Part shown: positions 58,120-64,000 of the stretch, piece by piece
How positions within the stretch are numbered: the stretch's first letter is position 1
Layout: each line of letters begins with the position of its first letter
Assembly: GCF_025200925.1 (NCBI RefSeq)
Contig: NZ_CP104174.1
Span: 2,852,001 to 2,916,000, forward strand
DNA from: Bradyrhizobium sp. CB1015
GTDB taxonomy: Bacteria; Pseudomonadota; Alphaproteobacteria; Rhizobiales; Xanthobacteraceae
Direction of reading: 5' to 3'
DNA length: 64,000 nucleotides
Notes under the pieces: model-generated
What the model saw: only the letters and a program-made list of their open reading frames with translations
Told to the model about the DNA's origin: nothing
Database searches by the model: none
Program-made: the position numbers and the translations under genes

Positions 58120-58440
58120 ATGATGCCGGGACGCCTCGCTTCGATCGCGCTTGCGGTCGTCCTCCTGTCAACGGTCGTCCCGGCACGTGCCGCGACGATC
58201 GAGATCACGATGGACAATCTCGTGATTGCTCCGGTCGAGGTATCGGCGAAGATCGGCGATACCATCACCTGGGTCAACAAGGACGTCTTCGCCCACACCG
58301 CTACTGCCAGGAACGGCGATTTCGACGTGACGCTGCCGCCGAAGAAATCGGCGATATCAGTTCTGAAGAAGGCCGGAACGGTCGAGTATTACTGCCGCTA
58401 TCATCCCAACATGAAAGCGACGCTCAAGATCGAGCCGTGA
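58120..58440 (+). CDS. Cupredoxin (amicyanin/plastocyanin-like), exported
   Basis: A 106-residue small blue-copper type protein. A signal peptide (LASIALAVVLLSTVVPARA) precedes a beta domain with all four type 1 copper ligands: His59 in VFAHTA, then Cys92, His95 and Met98 in YYCRYHPNM. Such proteins carry electrons in the periplasm. AGGAG ends 6 bases before ATG 58120, overlapping the DUF4142 stop, so the two genes are co-transcribed. This links a redox protein to an ECF sigma regulon. Confidence 0.9.
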   Translation: MMPGRLASIALAVVLLSTVVPARAATIEITMDNLVIAPVEVSAKIGDTITWVNKDVFAHTATARNGDFDVTLPPKKSAISVLKKAGTVEYYCRYHPNMKATLKIEP

Positions 58441-58584
58441 CGGAGGAGGGAATGCGTTCCCGGCTCTGTCGGGAACATCTCCCGGTTATCGCGAGACTAA
58501 TGCTTGGCCGCGGGAAACGGCTTCCGTGCGATAAGAGCGGCAGACTTCGCGACAACTTTCGCAGAGTCATTCATCCGCAACTGG

Positions 58585-58610
58585 CCCCGCCCGCGTGGCG
58601 GGGTCATTTT
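58585..58610 (+). terminator. Terminator-like hairpin after the cupredoxin gene
   Basis: CCCCGCC pairs with GGCGGGG around CGCGT and is followed by TCATTTT. It would end the sigma-DUF4142-cupredoxin transcript before the convergent small gene. Confidence 0.55.
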
Positions 58611-58618
58611 CGGGCAGC

Positions 58619-58885
58619 TTACTGCCTGGAGATGCCGACCGAGAACTCGCCGTTGCGGATGCGGCCGGGAAAGCCCTCGACGAACTTCGCCACGGCGTCC
58701 TCGCCATAAGTGCCGACGAGCTCGGCAAGCGCTGCGAACAGGCTCGCTTGCGCCAGGCAATCGCCGTCGACGCCGTCGTGACGCGCCTCGGCCCAGGCCT
58801 CGTTGAGATAGCTCAGCGCAGCCTGTTTCTGCTCGTGATCGGGCAGCGGCGCGCGGGCGGGGGCGTAGGAAATCGGCTGGCTCAT
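58619..58885 (-). CDS. Small conserved hypothetical protein
   Basis: An 88-residue acidic, mostly helical protein (MSQPISYAPARAPLPDHEQK ... AALSYLNEAWAEARHDGVDG ... LAELVGTYGEDAVAKFVEGF). I do not recognise a family. No signal peptide or membrane segment is seen. It converges on the cupredoxin operon. The gap upstream of it (58886-59026) carries TTAAGAACGGTTAAC, an AT-rich promoter candidate. Confidence 0.6.
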   Translation of the reverse strand: MSQPISYAPARAPLPDHEQKQAALSYLNEAWAEARHDGVDGDCLAQASLFAALAELVGTYGEDAVAKFVEGFPGRIRNGEFSVGISRQ

Positions 58886-59026
58886 GCAACTCGGTCAGGG
58901 CTGGGGCGCGATCCACGGCGATGCGCTGTGCGAGAGGTGTAGCACGGGCGTTAACGACCGCTAGGCCACATCTTTAAGAACGGTTAACGGCTGTGAATAA
59001 AGTCGATGACAGGGTTCCAGTCCCTT

Positions 59027-59063
59027 GTCATTCCGGGCTCGCGCTACGCGCGCCCCGAATGAC
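59027..59063. repeat. Short palindromic repeat, family 1 variant
   Basis: GTCATTCCGGGCTCGCG pairs with CGCGCCCCGAATGAC as a single compact hairpin. It lies 7 bp beyond the 3' end of the TIGR02301-like gene. Confidence 0.75.
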
Positions 59064-59070
59064 GAGAGAA

Positions 59071-59448
59071 TCAGTTCGCGTAGCGCGCCGTGAGATCCCG
59101 CGAGATCTTCGAGCCTTCCTCGATATAGCGGCGGATCGCCACCGTCGCGGCGGGCGTGCAGCTGCGATAGGTCTGCTGAAAACCGTTATAGCCGCGGTTG
59201 AAGGCGGCGATCATGCGGGTGCGGCGGTCCCCCGAGGGGGTCTCGGCATCAATCAGCGCCTGCATCTCGTTGCGCCATTTGTTGCCCTCGTTGGATCCGC
59301 AGATGCCGCGCAGATAGTGCAGCCCGCCGAGGATCTCGGCCAGCCGTTGCAGTTGGCCGTCAAACGGCGCCGCCACGTCCTCGGCCCTCGCAGGCCCGAA
59401 GGCGCAGGCGAGAATCAGGGCAAAAATAGCCAGAAATCGCGTCGACAT
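59071..59448 (-). CDS. TIGR02301-family exported protein
   Basis: A 125-residue exported protein. A signal peptide (MSTRFLAIFALILACAFGPA, cleaved after about ARA) precedes a conserved domain: LAEILGGLHYLRGICGSNEG, RMIAAFNRGYNGFQQTYRSC and RYIEEGSKISRDLTARYAN. This pattern matches the alphaproteobacterial family TIGR02301, of unknown function. ATG 59448 places the signal peptide at the start; the frame from 59547 would run through a repeat. The two Cys may form a disulfide. Confidence 0.82.
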   Translation of the reverse strand: MSTRFLAIFALILACAFGPARAEDVAAPFDGQLQRLAEILGGLHYLRGICGSNEGNKWRNEMQALIDAETPSGDRRTRMIAAFNRGYNGFQQTYRSCTPAATVAIRRYIEEGSKISRDLTARYAN

Positions 59449-59505
59449 CGGCGGCTGTATGCCTCCTCGGGACGGCTGGCGCAAGGCGGGCCACACGGAC
59501 ATTGC

Positions 59506-59621
59506 GCTCCCTCCCCCGCGAGCGGGGGAGGGTTGGGGTGTCTCCACACCGGGACAATCCCCCAGATGAGAAAGCCCTCACCCGCGCTTTCAGCGCGACC
59601 TCTCCCGCAAGCGGGAGAGGT
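59506..59621. repeat. Palindromic intergenic repeat, family 2
   Basis: GCTCCCTCCCCCGCGAGCGGGGGAGGG forms a left hairpin and CCTCTCCCGCAAGCGGGAGAGG a right hairpin, with CGCGCTTTCAGCGCG between them. It lies between the Nudix gene and the TIGR02301-like gene. Confidence 0.85.
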
Positions 59622-59640
59622 GTCGGAGCGCGCGGCTCGG

Positions 59641-60084
59641 TCAGCGGCCAATCAGACGCGCTGCCGACAGGATGACCTCCTCCAGCCCCCCGGTCAGCTT
59701 GAGGTCGCCGAGGCTTGCCAGGGCATCCGGCGCGATCCAGCGGTAATCGTCGAGCTCGTCGTTAAGAGCCGGCTCCTGGGCCGTCCAGCGCGCGGCAAAG
59801 GACATGATCAGGTAATGGCCGGCGCCGGCCGCGGCCGGCAGCACCTCGCGCCAGCCGGCGAGGCCGATGATCTCGATGCGAAGGCCGGTTTCCTCGTCGA
59901 CCTCGCGGCTCAGCGCCTGATGCACCGATTCGCCGAACTCGACCCGGCCGCCCGGCAGCGAATAGAAGCCCTTGGCCGGGGAGCGGGCGCGGCGGACCAG
60001 CAGCACCTTGCCGTCACGGAAGATCGCCGCGCTGACCGCAAGCTGGGGGTGGGCAGGGTGGACGATTGCGGCCAATCGCGTCAC
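59641..60084 (-). CDS. Nudix hydrolase
   Basis: A 147-residue enzyme with a complete Nudix box at 46-68: GRVEFGESVHQALSR followed by EVDEETGL, matching Gx5Ex7REUxEExGU. Members split nucleoside diphosphates linked to other groups. An N-terminal strand set (PQLAVSAAIFRDGKVLLVRR) is typical of ADP-ribose or nucleotide cleaning types, but the substrate cannot be fixed. The start is a GTG at 60084, directly abutting the stop of the upstream gene, so the two are likely co-transcribed. Confidence 0.9.
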   Translation of the reverse strand: MTRLAAIVHPAHPQLAVSAAIFRDGKVLLVRRARSPAKGFYSLPGGRVEFGESVHQALSREVDEETGLRIEIIGLAGWREVLPAAAGAGHYLIMSFAARWTAQEPALNDELDDYRWIAPDALASLGDLKLTGGLEEVILSAARLIGR

Positions 60085-60594
60085 CTATCCGGCCGAATTC
60101 GCCATGATGGTGTCGACGTCGGCTTCCGCCCCGCCATTGATGATGCCGCCGCAGGCCGCGATCAGCGGCTTGACCCAGAGGGTGGCCTGCTCGGCGAGGC
60201 GAACGCGGGTCGAGTCCTTCTCGACCTCGCGCATGGCCGAGCCGACCGCGGTCAGGATCGAGGTCATGGTATCCGTGATGTGGTCGAACTGGGCACGCAC
60301 GTTGGGATCGGCCTTCTCATAGGCTTCGATCGCCAAATCCCGCGCCTTGAAATTCGACGCCGTGAAATGCTCGGCATAGGACAGCGGCGTCCAGGTCAGG
60401 AAGTCTTCGGCGCATTCCGGCATGTCGGGGACCATTTCCAGCAGCATCACCGCTTCATTGAAATGGTTGAGATAGTCGGTGGCAAGCCCGGTCCGCGGGT
60501 TGATGTTGGCCACGCGCAGCCGTTCGGCCCAGGCGGCCGCCTCGGGGCCCGTCTGTACATGCGTCCGCGCGGGTTGGGTGGCCGTTGAGCTCAT
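60085..60594 (-). CDS. Conserved hypothetical protein next to the Nudix gene
   Basis: A 169-residue soluble, helical protein (TGLATDYLNHFNEAVMLLEM, PLSYAEHFTASNFKARDLAI, AYEKADPNVRAQFDHITDTM). I do not recognise a family. There is no signal peptide or membrane helix. Its stop abuts the Nudix start, so the pair is probably one transcript. It is divergent from the SRAP gene across 63 bp. Confidence 0.72.
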   Translation of the reverse strand: MSSTATQPARTHVQTGPEAAAWAERLRVANINPRTGLATDYLNHFNEAVMLLEMVPDMPECAEDFLTWTPLSYAEHFTASNFKARDLAIEAYEKADPNVRAQFDHITDTMTSILTAVGSAMREVEKDSTRVRLAEQATLWVKPLIAACGGIINGGAEADVDTIMANSAG

Positions 60595-60657
60595 CTGCCG
60601 CAGTGTTAACGTTCGGGGTTAAAAGGACCTGAACGGACCCTATATAGGCCCTCAAGG

Positions 60658-61422
60658 ATGTGTGGACGCTTCGTCATAACTTCGGCCCCCGCGGCTTTGC
60701 GGCAATTGTTCGGCTATGTCGAGCAGCCGAATTTCCCGCCCCGGTACAATGTCGCCCCGACGCAACCGATTCCGGTGGTGCTGGCCGAGAACGGCGCGCG
60801 CCATTTTCGCCTGATGCGCTGGGGTCTTCTGCCGAGCTGGGTCAAGGACCCCCGCGGGTTCACGCTCCTGATCAACGCCCGCTCCGAGACGGTGCTGGAG
60901 AAACCCGCCTTCAAGAACGCGATTCGCCGCCGGCGCGGCCTGATCCCGGCCGACGGCTATTACGAGTGGAAGACGGAAGCCGGCCGCAAGCAGCCCTTCT
61001 TCATCCACCGCGCCGACGGTGAGCCACTCGGCTTTGCCGCTGTGTTCGAGACCTGGGTCGGGCCGAACGGGGAGGAGCTCGACACGGTCGCGATCGTCAC
61101 CGCCGCGGCTGGCGAGGATCTCGCCGCGCTGCACGACCGCGTGCCCGTCACCATCAGCCCGCGCGACTTCGAGCGCTGGCTCGACATCAAAGGCGACGAG
61201 GTCGATGCGATCCTGCCGCTGATGAGGCCCCCGCGCGTCGGCGAATTCGCCTGGCATCCGGTCTCCGCCCGTGTCAACCGCGTCGCCAATGACGACGAGC
61301 AGCTCGTGCTGCCGATCAGTGCCGAGGAGATCGAGGCGGAGGCCGAGGCGGCGAAGCCGAAGAAGGCGGTGCGGAAGGTTGCGGCTAGCCCGGCGGATGA
61401 CGGGCAGGGATCGTTGTTCTAA
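60658..61422 (+). CDS. yedK: SOS response-associated peptidase (SRAP/YedK/HMCES-like)
   Basis: A 254-residue SRAP protein that caps abasic sites in single-stranded DNA through its N-terminal Cys. MCGRF at the start gives Cys2. YNVAPTQPIPVVL, MRWGLLPSWVKDP and LINARSETVLEKPAF follow. RGLIPADGYYEWK has the catalytic Glu; VTAAAGEDLAALHDRVPV has the His. All match YedK/HMCES. The Ala/Lys-rich C-terminal tail is variable. An AT-rich box (CCTATATAGG) lies just before the start, but I found no SOS box. Confidence 0.93.
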   Translation: MCGRFVITSAPAALRQLFGYVEQPNFPPRYNVAPTQPIPVVLAENGARHFRLMRWGLLPSWVKDPRGFTLLINARSETVLEKPAFKNAIRRRRGLIPADGYYEWKTEAGRKQPFFIHRADGEPLGFAAVFETWVGPNGEELDTVAIVTAAAGEDLAALHDRVPVTISPRDFERWLDIKGDEVDAILPLMRPPRVGEFAWHPVSARVNRVANDDEQLVLPISAEEIEAEAEAAKPKKAVRKVAASPADDGQGSLF

Positions 61423-61427
61423 CTCCG

Positions 61428-61476
61428 CTGTCGTCCCGGACAAGCGCGCTTTGTGCGCGCTTGTCCGGGACGACAG
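61428..61476. terminator. Perfect 22-bp inverted repeat between convergent genes
   Basis: CTGTCGTCCCGGACAAGCGCGC at 61428-61449 is mirrored exactly by the complement at 61455-61476, around a 5-base loop. It lies between the SRAP gene and the CoA transferase gene, which converge, and could stop transcription from both sides. The core resembles the family 3 repeats (GTCCCGGACAAGCG). Confidence 0.6.
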
Positions 61477-61491
61477 CGAGTGTGTGGCGCT

Positions 61492-62685
61492 CTACACAAT
61501 CTCCCGCGTCCTCAAGGCCGCGATCTCCGCTGCATCGAAACCCAGCTCGCCGAGCACGGCATCCGTATCTGCGCCGAGCTCCGGCGCCATCCGGTCCAGC
61601 CTGCCGCCGCCATGGGCGAGCTTGAAGCCGCTGCCGGCAAAGCGCAGCCGGCCATATTGCGTGTCCAGCTCCTGGATTGCGCCGCGCGCCTTGATTTGCG
61701 GATGGTCGATGACCTCCTCGACCTTCCAGATGCTGGCGCAGGGCGCGCCGGCGTCCTCCAGAGTCGTCTCCCATTCGCGTGCCGGCCGCTTCGCCAGCGC
61801 TTCCTCGATGATGGCGCGGAGCGCCGGCTCGTTCTCGTTGCGGGAGAACCAGTCGGCAAAGCGCGGATCTGACAGCGTGTCCTCGCGGCCGAGCGCAGCC
61901 ATCAATGCGCGGTACTGCTTCTCGTTGTTGACGGCGAGCAGGATATGGCCGTCGCCGCACTTGAACAAATTCGCCGTGGTCCGGCGGCTCACCGCCTGAT
62001 TGCCCGACAGTTGCTGCTGATGGCCGGCCACCGACCAATCGGCGATCTGGCCCGACAGAAACGCCAGCGTCGCCTCCAGCATGGAGACGTCGATCAGCTG
62101 CCCCTTGCCGGTGCGGTCGCGCTGGTAGAGTGCGCTCGAGACACCAAAAGCAGCGGTGGCGCCCGAAAGCACGTCGCACACGGCAAAGCCCGCGCGCGTC
62201 GGCCCCGTCTCGGGGTGGCCGGTGATCGCCATGATGCCCGACAGCGCCTGCATCTTGCCGTCATAGCCGGGCCGCAGGCGGTCCGGGCCGGTCTGGCCGA
62301 AACCCGACACCGCGCAATAGATCAGCTTCGGATTGATGGCCGACAGCGCCTCATAGCCGATGCCGAGCTTGTCCATCACGCCGGGGCGGAAATTCTCCAT
62401 GACCACGTCGACCTGCGCGGCGAGCTGCTTCACGATCGCGATCGCCTCCGGCTTCTGCAGATCGAGCGTCAGGCTGCGCTTGTTGCCGTTGATCGCCTGG
62501 AATGCCGGCGCCAGACCGCGCTCGGCCCATTCGCGGCTGAGCGGCGTGCGGCGCATGTCCTCGCCCTCGCGCCGCTCGACCTTGATGACGTCGGCGCCGA
62601 GCAGCGCGAGCTGGTAGCTCGCATAGGGGCCGGCCAGCACTTGCGTGAAGTCCAGGATCTTCACGCCCTCGAACGGTCGCGTCAC
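61492..62685 (-). CDS. CaiB/BaiF family (family III) CoA transferase
   Basis: A 397-residue family III acyl-CoA:carboxylate CoA-transferase. RPFEGVKILDFTQVLAGPYA is the conserved N-terminus. GADVIKVERREGEDMR, NGNKRSLTLDLQKPEA, DVVMENFRPGVMDKLGIGYE and LIYCAVSGFGQTGP follow, and then GFAVCDVLSGATAAFGV. These motifs are diagnostic for the family (formyl-, succinyl- and related transferases), but the acids used are not evident. It lies 35 bp after the GrdB-like gene, probably in one operon. Confidence 0.93.
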   Translation of the reverse strand: MTRPFEGVKILDFTQVLAGPYASYQLALLGADVIKVERREGEDMRRTPLSREWAERGLAPAFQAINGNKRSLTLDLQKPEAIAIVKQLAAQVDVVMENFRPGVMDKLGIGYEALSAINPKLIYCAVSGFGQTGPDRLRPGYDGKMQALSGIMAITGHPETGPTRAGFAVCDVLSGATAAFGVSSALYQRDRTGKGQLIDVSMLEATLAFLSGQIADWSVAGHQQQLSGNQAVSRRTTANLFKCGDGHILLAVNNEKQYRALMAALGREDTLSDPRFADWFSRNENEPALRAIIEEALAKRPAREWETTLEDAGAPCASIWKVEEVIDHPQIKARGAIQELDTQYGRLRFAGSGFKLAHGGGRLDRMAPELGADTDAVLGELGFDAAEIAALRTREIV

Positions 62686-62720
62686 GTCGTTCTCCCCTTG
62701 ATTGTTGTTATTGGAGGACG

Positions 62721-63650
62721 TCAGGCGGCGCGGTTGCCGCGCGCGATCTCCTTCTGCTTGTCGAACTCGGCGCGGCGGCGCGCCAGCTCTTCGGGCGAGA
62801 GCTGCGCGACGTTGTTGTAGTCGAGCTTCCAGGAGGCGTCCTCGCTCCAGCGCAGCGGCGACTGCATCGTGGTCTGCGGACCGCTCGCGGTCTCCAGCAG
62901 CCGGAGCGCGAGCTCGAGCGTCTGCGCCTGCGAGGCGATGTCGTGCGGCTTGCCGGCGGAATTGCCGAGCGGGAAGTCAGAGAACAGGAAGCGCGGCACG
63001 GCGGCGTGCTCGACGATGTCCTTGGCGCAGCCCATGATCACGGTGGCAATGCCGTTGCGCTCCAGGTGCCGCGCCACCAGCGCGGTGGTCTGGTGGCAGA
63101 CCGGGCAGTTCGGCACCAGCACCGCGACATCGACCTTGTCCGCGAGGCAGCGTGCCAGGATCTCCGGCGCGTCGGTGTCGAGCGTGACCCGATGGCTGCG
63201 GTTGGTCGGTGCACCGAAGAAGCGCGGCGCCACTTCGCCGATCCGGCCGGCGGCCGATGCCTTCAACAGCTGTGGCAGCGGAAACCAGGTGCCGCTGTCG
63301 GTGGCCGATGTGTGCTTTCGGTCGTAGCCGATGTGCGAGATGCGCAGGTCGTGCTGCTTGGAGGTGTCGCCGTCATAGACCTGATAAAACTTCGCACTGC
63401 CATTATACGCCGCGCCCGGCCCCTGGTCGCCCTTGGCCGGATCGTAGGGCGCAGCGGTGGTGATGATGGTGACGCGGGATTGCGAAAGCGGCTTCTTCAG
63501 CGGCTGGAACGGCGCCTCGGTGTAATGCGCCCAGCGGTACGGCGTGGTGTAGCCGATCGCCGCGTAATAGTCGCGGGTGCGCTGCATGTAGGGGACGGGG
63601 GAATCGTGGTCGGGCGCAAAGCCAAATTCGTCGTCGCGCGGAGCGGACAT
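62721..63650 (-). CDS. GrdB-like protein (glycine/sarcosine/betaine reductase selenoprotein B family)
   Basis: A 309-residue protein resembling the B component of glycine, sarcosine or betaine reductases. VPYMQRTRDYYAAIGY at the start, DLRISHIGYDRKH and LVPNCPVCHQTTALVARHLE with CPVC at 182-185 are the visible family features. In anaerobes the related site may hold selenocysteine; here two Cys stand. A full reductase (components A and C) is not seen, so the function in this aerobe-type genome is unclear. It leads an apparent two-gene operon with the CoA transferase gene. Confidence 0.75.
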   Translation of the reverse strand: MSAPRDDEFGFAPDHDSPVPYMQRTRDYYAAIGYTTPYRWAHYTEAPFQPLKKPLSQSRVTIITTAAPYDPAKGDQGPGAAYNGSAKFYQVYDGDTSKQHDLRISHIGYDRKHTSATDSGTWFPLPQLLKASAAGRIGEVAPRFFGAPTNRSHRVTLDTDAPEILARCLADKVDVAVLVPNCPVCHQTTALVARHLERNGIATVIMGCAKDIVEHAAVPRFLFSDFPLGNSAGKPHDIASQAQTLELALRLLETASGPQTTMQSPLRWSEDASWKLDYNNVAQLSPEELARRRAEFDKQKEIARGNRAA

Positions 63651-64000
63651 GGGCGCGTCTCCTGGTTCTTGGTTGGGGCCAGACTAGAGATAGTTTTGGC
63701 GTTGCTCAACGGGGGAGGCGGAGGCGCAGGACAGGATTGCAGACGAAGGATGGAGCAGCGCGGCGGTGTCCCTTACCCACCCCTGGAGGGGCAGGGCTAT
63801 CGCATATGACTTGTGGCGGCGGCCTGCGCGCACGCCTCGTCCTTCGAGACGGCGCTTACGCGCCTCCTCAGGATGAGGCTAATCAGCGTCAGTGCTCGTT
63901 GAAACTGCAGCCGCGCACTCCGCCCTCATCCTGAGGAGCCCGCCCAAAGCGGGCGTCTCGAAGGATGGCTGCAGGGAAAAGCTCTCAAATGCGATAGCCC
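63651..64000. other. 350-bp end region without a recognised gene
   Basis: No supported ORF is seen. The first part, up to about 63800, would hold the promoter of the minus-strand GrdB-like gene. The remainder is mostly a family 4 palindrome. Another gene may begin beyond the window edge. Confidence 0.4.
63838..63968. repeat. Palindromic intergenic repeat, family 4
   Basis: CGTCCTTCGAGACGGCGCTTACGCGCCTCCTCAGGATGAGG at the left is answered by CCCTCATCCTGAGGAGCCCGCC and GGGCGTCTCGAAGGATGG at the right. It is a second member of the element seen at 55672. Confidence 0.75.

Noticed and set aside
58471..58499. A third GGGAAC box followed after 16 bp by GAGACTA
   Set aside because: The -10-like part does not match CATCCAA and no plus-strand gene follows, so I do not count it as a third promoter of the ECF module.
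58967..58985. CtrA site TTAA-N7-TTAA near 58970
   Set aside because: The half sites are separated by six bases, not seven.
60595..60657. SOS box before the SRAP (yedK) gene
   Set aside because: No GTTC-N7-GTTC or GAAC-N7-GAAC is present; the name of the family alone does not show LexA control.

Overview
The window is GC-rich and tightly packed with genes. Gene content, gene order and several families of intergenic palindromes point to an alphaproteobacterium of the Bradyrhizobium group (Nitrobacteraceae). I see no plasmid, phage, insertion sequence or CRISPR signature, so this looks like core chromosome. Gene names come from recognising protein motifs and order by eye; no database search was run.

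Layout. 1-4000: the end of a MATE exporter, a TauE/SafE permease, a MocR-type PLP regulator and a divergent DUF983 protein. 4181-4800: a conserved repeat and the RNase P RNA (rnpB) on the minus strand. 4800-6526: a YciI/DGPF protein with an ECF42-type sigma factor. 6620-7480: an AmpD-like amidase. 7921-27787: the complete division and cell wall (dcw) cluster, in the order rsmH-ftsL-ftsI-murE-murF-mraY-murD-ftsW-murG-murC-murB-ddl-ftsQ-ftsA-ftsZ, closed by a strong terminator. 28151-34252: lpxC, bamD, recN and ligA. 34561-36009: a SleB-type cell wall hydrolase. 36166-39780: nadA-nadB-nadC on the minus strand, with two matching palindromic operators upstream. 40140-47408: an MFS transporter, an AcuI-like reductase, two small proteins and two tandem chemoreceptors. 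47412-54217: a minus-strand run holding a DUF2339 membrane protein, a NadQ/NrtR-like regulator, a phosphatase, an HD protein, tag and ygfZ. 54315-58440: pyrC, a sulfurtransferase and an ECF sigma factor / DUF4142 / cupredoxin module. 58619-63650: small conserved proteins, a Nudix hydrolase, an SRAP protein, a CoA transferase and a GrdB-like protein.

How the genes work together. The dcw cluster makes lipid II (MurC to MurG, MraY, Ddl) and builds the divisome (FtsL, FtsI, FtsW, FtsQ, FtsA, FtsZ). LpxC and BamD add outer-membrane biogenesis. The first genes of the cluster overlap, but from mraY to ddl five of the six junctions hold a palindromic repeat. NAD synthesis (nadABC) and its probable regulator lie about 10 kb apart, which gives a testable regulator-operator pair. 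The second ECF sigma gene and the DUF4142 gene behind it carry the same promoter-like sequence with identical spacing, which suggests a small autoregulated envelope or redox stress regulon.

Most large ORFs lying opposite real genes are products of high GC content and are omitted.
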